From Methylobacterium jeotgali (GTDB lineage Bacteria > Pseudomonadota > Alphaproteobacteria > Rhizobiales > Beijerinckiaceae), in contig NZ_BPQR01000010.1 in the NCBI RefSeq assembly GCF_022179345.1, forward strand, positions 62,001-126,000: 64,000 bases of DNA. The letters run 5' to 3'. Every line of letters starts with the position of its first letter. Position 1 is the stretch's first letter. A program made the translations under genes and the position numbers. The notes below the pieces were generated by a model, which had not been told where the DNA came from, made no database searches, and saw nothing but the letters and a program-made list of their open reading frames with translations. Shown in pieces: positions 59,810 to 64,000 of this stretch.

Positions 59810-60225
59810 ATGTGACGTCCGCCTGCCGCCGGTGCGATGCATGACCGCCCGGTCGTTCTTGCAAGTTTCTCCCGCCGTTCAATGCCGGTGCTCCCTGAGG
59901 GCACCGGCTCGTTCGGCCTCGTCGGCATAGCATTTCCCGCGAGGCCCCATAAGCCGCTCACGAGGACGTTAATCCGTACCCTCGCGATGCACCTCGACGC
60001 ACGCGGACACACGCCGTCCCCGTCCGGCGTCGGCCGGCGAGTTGCAGCCCCGTCCGCCATCCGACGCGAACCCGACCCAACCGCGCAGCGACCGTTCCAG
60101 GGAGATTCTTGAGCGTCCGCCGACTTGCGTGACCCAGGTCACCGACGCCCGGCCAGAGAACGGCTACCGTCTCCTTAACCGGACCTGCGAGCGGCAGGCA
60201 TGACAACAACGGAGGAGCAAACGCC
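59810..60225. other. Divergent regulatory region, crp/fnr to soxYZ-like operon
   Basis: About 415 bases with no gene, holding promoters for both directions and the palindrome at 60129-60142. A CATATG overlaps the crp/fnr start codon at 59806. Confidence 0.5.
60129..60142. promoter_or_regulatory. Crp/Fnr-type operator GTGAC-N4-GTCAC
   Basis: GTGACCCAGGTCAC, 84 bases upstream of the soxYZ-like gene and 320 bases from the crp/fnr start. It differs from 6911-6924 in one centre base. Confidence 0.7.
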
Positions 60226-61047
60226 ATGGCATCATCGCGCCGGACGACCGCCCTGCTGGCGGGCCTGATCCTGCCCACCCTGCTCGCCGCCGGATCGGCG
60301 CATGCCGCGGCGGGCGACACCGACAGCCAACGCGCCGAGCGCTGGGGCGAGATCAAGCAGCAGATCTTCGGCGACGCCAAGATCCAGTCCGGCGGCAAGG
60401 CGGTGAAGATCGACGCCCCGAAGCGGGCGGATGACGCCTCTCTGGTGCCGATCACCCTGACCGTGCCCGACAAGGACAACGTCGCGGAGCTGTCGCTCAT
60501 CATCGACGACAACCCGACGCCGTACGCCGCCCACTTCGTCTTCGGCCCGGCGGCCGACCCCAGCGAGCTCAAGCTCCGCGTGCGCGTCAACAACTACACC
60601 GACGTCCACGCCGTCGCGAAGATGAAGGACGGCACGTTCCAGGAGGCCACCGAGTACGTGAAGGCGTCCGGCGGCTGCTCGGCACCGATGGGCATGAGCG
60701 ACGAGGAGGCGATGCAGGGCATGGGCGACATGCGCATGAAGTTCGGCGAGACGCAGCCGGGCAAGCCCGTCCAGGCGACCCTGATGATCCGCCACCCGAA
60801 CTTCTCGGGCATGCAGATGAACCAAGTGACGCGCGACTACACCCCGGCCCGCTACATCCAGAAGATCACCGTCAGCTACGGCGACAAGAGCGTCTTCACG
60901 ATGGACGGGGACATCTCGATCTCGGCGAACCCCGTCATCAACTTCGGCTACCTGCCGGACGGCGCCGGCCCGATGAAGGTCACCGCCACGGACAACCAGG
61001 GTGGCCACTGGGAGAAAAGCTTCCCGGTCCGCTCGGCAAGTAACTGA
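60226..61047 (+). CDS. SoxYZ-like fused carrier protein (quinoprotein-associated type)
   Basis: A 273-residue secreted protein. The signal peptide (TTALLAGLILPTLLAAGSAH) is followed by a SoxY-like domain ending EYVKASGGCSAPMG, where the GGC cysteine is internal instead of terminal. A SoxZ-like domain follows (KPVQATLMIRHPNFSGMQMN; ITVSYGDKSVFTMDGDISIS). This order is the fused SoxYZ-like carrier found with PQQ-dependent dehydrogenase genes, not the thiosulfate carrier itself. It starts the operon of CXXCW, thioredoxin and ccdA-like genes and overlaps the next gene by one base (TGATG). Confidence 0.88.
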   Translation: MASSRRTTALLAGLILPTLLAAGSAHAAAGDTDSQRAERWGEIKQQIFGDAKIQSGGKAVKIDAPKRADDASLVPITLTVPDKDNVAELSLIIDDNPTPYAAHFVFGPAADPSELKLRVRVNNYTDVHAVAKMKDGTFQEATEYVKASGGCSAPMGMSDEEAMQGMGDMRMKFGETQPGKPVQATLMIRHPNFSGMQMNQVTRDYTPARYIQKITVSYGDKSVFTMDGDISISANPVINFGYLPDGAGPMKVTATDNQGGHWEKSFPVRSASN

Positions 61048-61634
61048 TGCGACCCATGCTCCGCCTTCCCATCGCCGCCGCGGCCGCCGTGCTCCTCGTC
61101 GCCGCAGCTCCCGCCGACTCGCCGGTTGGCGTGCGGGAGCCCGACGGCTACTGGCAAGGCGCGCTGCACGGCTACACGCCGAAGACCCTGGCAGGGGCCA
61201 CGGTCGTCGACGCCGCCCAGGTCGCCAGGCTGATCGAGGAGCACAAGCCGGTGCTCCTCGACGTCTCCGAGGTCGACCGGAAGCCCGCGGGCCTGCCCCC
61301 GGGCGGCCTGTGGTTCCCCGTCCACCGCAACATCCCCGGCAGCACGTGGTTGCCGGGCGCAGGGGACGGGGACCTCGACGCGGCCGCCCAGGACGCCCTC
61401 AAGGCACGTGTCGCCGACCTGACCGGGGGCGATCTCGAAAGGCCCATCGTCACCTACTGCCACCCGGACTGCTGGGGCAGTTGGAACCTGGGCAAGCGCC
61501 TCGTGACCTTGGGCTATCGGAAGGTCCACTGGTTCCCGCAGGGCATCGACGGCTGGCAGGACGGCCACGACACCGCCGTCTCGCGCCCAGACCCGAGCTG
61601 GGCCGCCCGCCCCAAGGCCACAGCCGGCCAATAA
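61047..61634 (+). CDS. Secreted rhodanese-like PQQ-associated CXXCW-motif protein
   Basis: A 195-residue protein with signal peptide (MLRLPIAAAAAVLLVAAAPA). The rhodanese-like core ends in IVTYCHPDCWGSWNLGKRLV, carrying the CxxxCWxSWN motif of the family of PQQ-dependent catabolism-associated proteins. DGYWQGALHGYTPKTLAGAT near the N-terminus is also typical. Paired with the SoxYZ-like carrier it probably handles cysteine persulfide or disulfide chemistry in the periplasm. The substrate is unknown. No dehydrogenase gene is inside the window. Confidence 0.88.
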   Translation: MRPMLRLPIAAAAAVLLVAAAPADSPVGVREPDGYWQGALHGYTPKTLAGATVVDAAQVARLIEEHKPVLLDVSEVDRKPAGLPPGGLWFPVHRNIPGSTWLPGAGDGDLDAAAQDALKARVADLTGGDLERPIVTYCHPDCWGSWNLGKRLVTLGYRKVHWFPQGIDGWQDGHDTAVSRPDPSWAARPKATAGQ

Positions 61635-61668
61635 CGCTTACCGTCCCCCATCCTGAAGGCTCGTCCCG

Positions 61669-62055
61669 ATGATCCGCCGCTCCCTCCTGGCTTGTCTCGC
61701 CATAGCGCCGCTCACGCTCGCCCCGGCCCGAGCTGCCGACTTCCTGCCGTATACGCCGGAAGCCCTGGCCGCCGCACAGAAGGCCGGCAAGCCCATCCTG
61801 GTCGAGATCAGCGCGCCCTGGTGCCCGATCTGCAAGACGCAGAAGCCGATCCTGGCGAAGCTCGGTGCCGACCCGCGGTTCAAGGACCTGCAGGTGTTCG
61901 ACGTCGACTTCGACAGCCAGAAGCCGGCTCTGAAGGCGCTCAACGCCCGCATGCAGAGCACCTTGATCGCGTTCAAGGGCGAGAAGGAGGTCGGGCGCTC
62001 CATCGGCGAGACCCAACCCGAGTGGATCGAGGGACTCGTGGAAAAGGCGCTCTGA
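61669..62055 (+). CDS. Periplasmic thioredoxin-fold protein (CPIC)
   Basis: A 128-residue secreted thioredoxin-like protein: signal MIRRSLLACLAIAPLTLAPA, active site CPIC in ISAPWCPICKTQKPILAKLG, then VFDVDFDSQKPALKALNARM and MQSTLIAFKGEKEVGRS. It is paralogous to 7851-8243 along its length. It is followed after ten bases by the CcdA-like membrane protein that should reduce it. Likely partner for the CXXCW protein or SoxYZ-like carrier. Confidence 0.9.
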   Translation: MIRRSLLACLAIAPLTLAPARAADFLPYTPEALAAAQKAGKPILVEISAPWCPICKTQKPILAKLGADPRFKDLQVFDVDFDSQKPALKALNARMQSTLIAFKGEKEVGRSIGETQPEWIEGLVEKAL

Positions 62056-62065
62056 GGCAAAGCCC

Positions 62066-62785
62066 ATGGTCGCCACCCTCGGCCTCGCCTTCCTCGCCGG
62101 CGTCCTCTCCGTCCTGTCGCCGTGCGTGCTGCCGTTGCTGCCCCTGGTGCTCGGCGCAGCCGCCTCCGAGCACCGCCTGGGGCCTGCGGCGCTGGCGGCA
62201 GGCCTCGCGCTGTCGTTCGTCGTGATCGGGCTGTTCGTCGCCACCGTCGGCTTCGCCATCGGCCTCGACACCGACGTCTTCCGCACCGTCGCCGCGGTCC
62301 TGCTGGTGCTGGTCGGCCTCGTCCTGATGGTACCGGCGGTCCAGACGCGGCTGGCGGTAGCCGCCGGTCCCGTGAGCGACTGGACAGAAACCCGGTTCGG
62401 CGGCTTTTCGACCGCTGGCCTCCTCGGCCAGTTCGGCGTCGGCGTGCTGCTCGGCGCGGTCTGGAGTCCCTGCGTCGGCCCGACGCTGGGCGCCGCCTCG
62501 CTCCTGGCTTCCCAGGGCCGGAACCTCGGCACCGTCGCGTTGACCATGTTCCTTTTCGGCGTCGGTGCGGCGCTTCCGCTCCTGATCCTCGGCACCCTGT
62601 CGCGGGAGGTCCTCCTGCGTTGGCGCGACCGCATGATGAGCGCCGGCAAGGGTCTCAAGGCCGCGCTGGGCCTGATCCTGGTGGTGAGCGGGGCCGTAAT
62701 CCTCTCGGGCTACGACAAAGCCATCGAGGCCGCGCTGGTGAATGCTTCGCCCTCCTGGCTCACCGACCTCACCACCCGCTTCTGA
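62066..62785 (+). CDS. CcdA-family membrane thiol-disulfide carrier
   Basis: A 239-residue membrane protein with about six membrane segments and the paired motifs VLSVLSPCVLPLLPLVLGAA and GAVWSPCVGPTLGAASLLAS, whose cysteines carry electrons across the membrane. It differs clearly from SoxV at 20710. It reduces the adjacent thioredoxin-like protein. Its broken counterpart, in the same position after the other thioredoxin gene, is at 8250-8637. Confidence 0.9.
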   Translation: MVATLGLAFLAGVLSVLSPCVLPLLPLVLGAAASEHRLGPAALAAGLALSFVVIGLFVATVGFAIGLDTDVFRTVAAVLLVLVGLVLMVPAVQTRLAVAAGPVSDWTETRFGGFSTAGLLGQFGVGVLLGAVWSPCVGPTLGAASLLASQGRNLGTVALTMFLFGVGAALPLLILGTLSREVLLRWRDRMMSAGKGLKAALGLILVVSGAVILSGYDKAIEAALVNASPSWLTDLTTRF

Positions 62786-62799
62786 GGGCCCGACCACCC

Positions 62800-63351
62800 A
62801 TGCGCCTCGTCCAATCCTGCCTCGCTGCCTGCCTCGTCATGACGCCGTTGGGCGCCGAGGCCTGGGACATGAGGGGCACAAAGCGGATCGAACTGCGTAC
62901 CCGGGACGGCGATACCATCCCCGTCGGTACCGTGACCTTCGAGCCCGACGGCGCGGGGTCGAGGTTCAAGGTCGCGCTCGACCTGTCCGATTTCCGCGAC
63001 CATTTCCTATCCATGCGCGAGTTCAAGTGCCTGGAAGGACCCGAGCTGCAGTGCTTCGTGCCTTACCCGTACAAGAACCCCGCCATCGTCACACAGGCGG
63101 ATCTTTCTTGGCTGGAGCACAACCTGATCTTCTTCTTCAAGGCCCCTACCGACTATGGGGCCAAGCTGGCGAACGGCCTGTACTACACGATGCGGGTCAC
63201 CGATGCCGGCATCGTCGGAACCCCGCAATCGGTCGATCTCAACGAGATCGCCGCTCCGCCGGGCAATCCCGACATACCGCCCCTGGGTCCCGAAAGCCGA
63301 TCCGACATCGAGCCTCGGGCAAGGTGGATTGAGGCGCTGCTCATCCGCTGA
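62800..63351 (+). CDS. Secreted protein of unknown function, 183 aa
   Basis: A 183-residue protein with signal peptide (LVQSCLAACLVMTPLGAEAW) and a compact beta-rich body (KRIELRTRDGDTIPVGTVTF; ALDLSDFRDHFLSMREFKCL; LQCFVPYPYKNPAIVTQADL; HNLIFFFKAPTDYGAKLANG). Two cysteines may form a disulfide. Last gene of the SoxYZ-like operon, 14 bases after the CcdA-like gene. Not recognised. Confidence 0.75.
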   Translation: MRLVQSCLAACLVMTPLGAEAWDMRGTKRIELRTRDGDTIPVGTVTFEPDGAGSRFKVALDLSDFRDHFLSMREFKCLEGPELQCFVPYPYKNPAIVTQADLSWLEHNLIFFFKAPTDYGAKLANGLYYTMRVTDAGIVGTPQSVDLNEIAAPPGNPDIPPLGPESRSDIEPRARWIEALLIR

Positions 63352-63655
63352 CATCGGCAGACGCGACCGCCTCGTGCCAGCACTCCGCAGTGGCGGCACT
63401 CGGCCGGAAAGACCACGGGCCTGTGACCGACCTGGCCGGCGCCGGTCGCGGGCCGGAAAGGCGAAAGACCGCCAGTTCGCCGGCGGCCTTGCTGCTGTTC
63501 CAGGTTGCTCAAGTGCGGAACCTCGACGTCTGAGCCCGTAAGACCGGGTCGGCTATCACCGTCGGCTTCGGGCCCTCGCCCGAGGGAGGCGGTCTCCGCC
63601 GCCCTTCGCGAACCCGCCGACCGGACCCGCCCCAACGCGCCTCGCTGCTGGGCCA
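63352..63655. other. Gene-free stretch after the SoxYZ-like operon
   Basis: About 300 bases with no supported gene. Open frames on both strands are arginine-rich. It precedes promoter copy D. Confidence 0.35.
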
Positions 63656-63684
63656 TTGTCGATTTATTATATCAACGGTATAAT
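63656..63684 (+). promoter_or_regulatory. Promoter with 15-base repeat, copy D
   Basis: TTGTCG (63656-63661), 17-base spacer, TATAAT (63679-63684). TATATCAACGGTATA at 63668-63682 matches copy B in 12 of 15 positions. It precedes the partial gene at 63851. Confidence 0.7.
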
Positions 63685-63850
63685 AGATGGTTCGGTCGTG
63701 AAGCCGCGACCGTCCTCGCCTCATGCCATCGGGGAGCCGAGCCCCGAGTGAACGCGGCTTGGAGTTGGCCGCCGACCGTCCGAGGCGGTGGCGTCACCGG
63801 CATCCCCTTTGCCGCTCGCGCCGGGGAGGCCTACCGCAACGGAGATCCTC

Positions 63851-64000
63851 ATGCCGAACGACACTCTTGCGGGCGCGCCGCCCGGTGACATCCATCTCGG
63901 CGGCCTCGCGCGATCCGTCGACGTGACGCTCGCCTCGGTCCTGGCGACCGAGTTCCCGGTCGACCCGATACTGGGCAGGGAGATCTCCGACCTGGTGTCC
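63851..64000 (+). CDS. Hypothetical protein, N-terminal 50 residues, cut by window edge
   Basis: The ATG at 63851 has GGAG six bases upstream. The visible 50 residues begin MPNDTLAGAPPGDIHLGGLA and continue RSVDVTLASVLATEFPVDPI without signal peptide or membrane segment. Preceded by repeat copy D, so it probably belongs to the same accessory regulon as the 33569 operon. Family not recognisable from this piece. Confidence 0.55.
   Translation, partial: MPNDTLAGAPPGDIHLGGLARSVDVTLASVLATEFPVDPILGREISDLVS

Noticed and set aside
1..64000. CRISPR arrays, rRNA and tRNA genes
   Set aside because: No regularly spaced repeats, no rRNA-like stretch and no tRNA cloverleaf were seen on reading. Weak tRNA-like folds would need a covariance search.

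Overview
The window is GC-rich, densely coding DNA from an alphaproteobacterium. The closest fit is the Methylobacterium/Methylorubrum group. The reasons are a Paracoccus-type sox cluster beside a fused rhodanese-like/SQR gene, a bd-type cyanide-insensitive oxidase with its DUF2474 subunit, and a SoxYZ-like/CXXCW gene pair of the kind that accompanies PQQ-dependent alcohol oxidation. This assignment is an inference from gene content only. No rRNA, tRNA or CRISPR array was seen.

Layout. 1-3452: ion channel (cut by the window edge), NhaA antiporter and SulP anion transporter. 4142-5835: a tsdB-tsdA-like thiosulfate dehydrogenase pair. 6233-8883: decayed crp/fnr gene, pentapeptide-repeat protein, thioredoxin-like protein and decayed ccdA. 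This is a worn relative of the intact module at 59135-62785. 8957-22288: the sox locus. Two solute-binding proteins, two DsrE proteins, an MBL hydrolase and soxD-C-B-A-Z-Y-X-W-V are on the minus strand, with soxS-soxR divergent. soxA carries an in-frame TGA between its two haem domains. 22368-29422: GlcG-like protein, SoxT-like transporter, a RegA-like regulator, and a persulfide-response group (fused SQR, peroxiredoxin, Blh dioxygenase, BigR/SqrR-type repressor, TauE/SafE exporter). 29449-32666: cioA-cioB-DUF2474 oxidase and a DUF2243 membrane protein.

33016-44878 is accessory DNA. It holds an XRE-like regulator, a degenerate ParA-like protein, a metallophosphoesterase, a second metallophosphoesterase-like protein that has lost its metal ligands, a soluble FtsH-like AAA+ metalloprotease and a PolB-like 3'-5' exonuclease, all co-directional, followed by small unknown or decayed genes. 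A 15-base element (TATATCGCTGGTATA) recurs at 33463, 37374, 43137 and 63668, three times placed inside an obvious sigma-70-type promoter.

45590-58109 looks like a GMT (gamma-mobile-trio) type island. It has a tandem-HTH/S24-like regulator with an array of TCCAC-N-TGGA operators, a DUF4062 protein with a DUF2235 lipase-like partner (a candidate two-gene defence unit), the GmtY-GmtZ-GmtX-like recombinase trio, and an AvcD-type anti-phage dCTP deaminase with a DUF488-like partner. 59135-63351 holds an intact Crp/Fnr regulator divergent from soxYZ-like, CXXCW, thioredoxin and ccdA-like genes. From 63656 a further accessory region starts with the same promoter element.

How it fits together: TsdAB and Sox oxidise thiosulfate. 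SoxR and BigR-like repressors, each with a Cys pair 66 residues apart, probably sense persulfide. SQR/Blh/TauE clear sulfide, persulfide and sulfite, and the sulfide-tolerant bd oxidase receives electrons. The two accessory blocks are mobile or defence material set among these metabolic genes.
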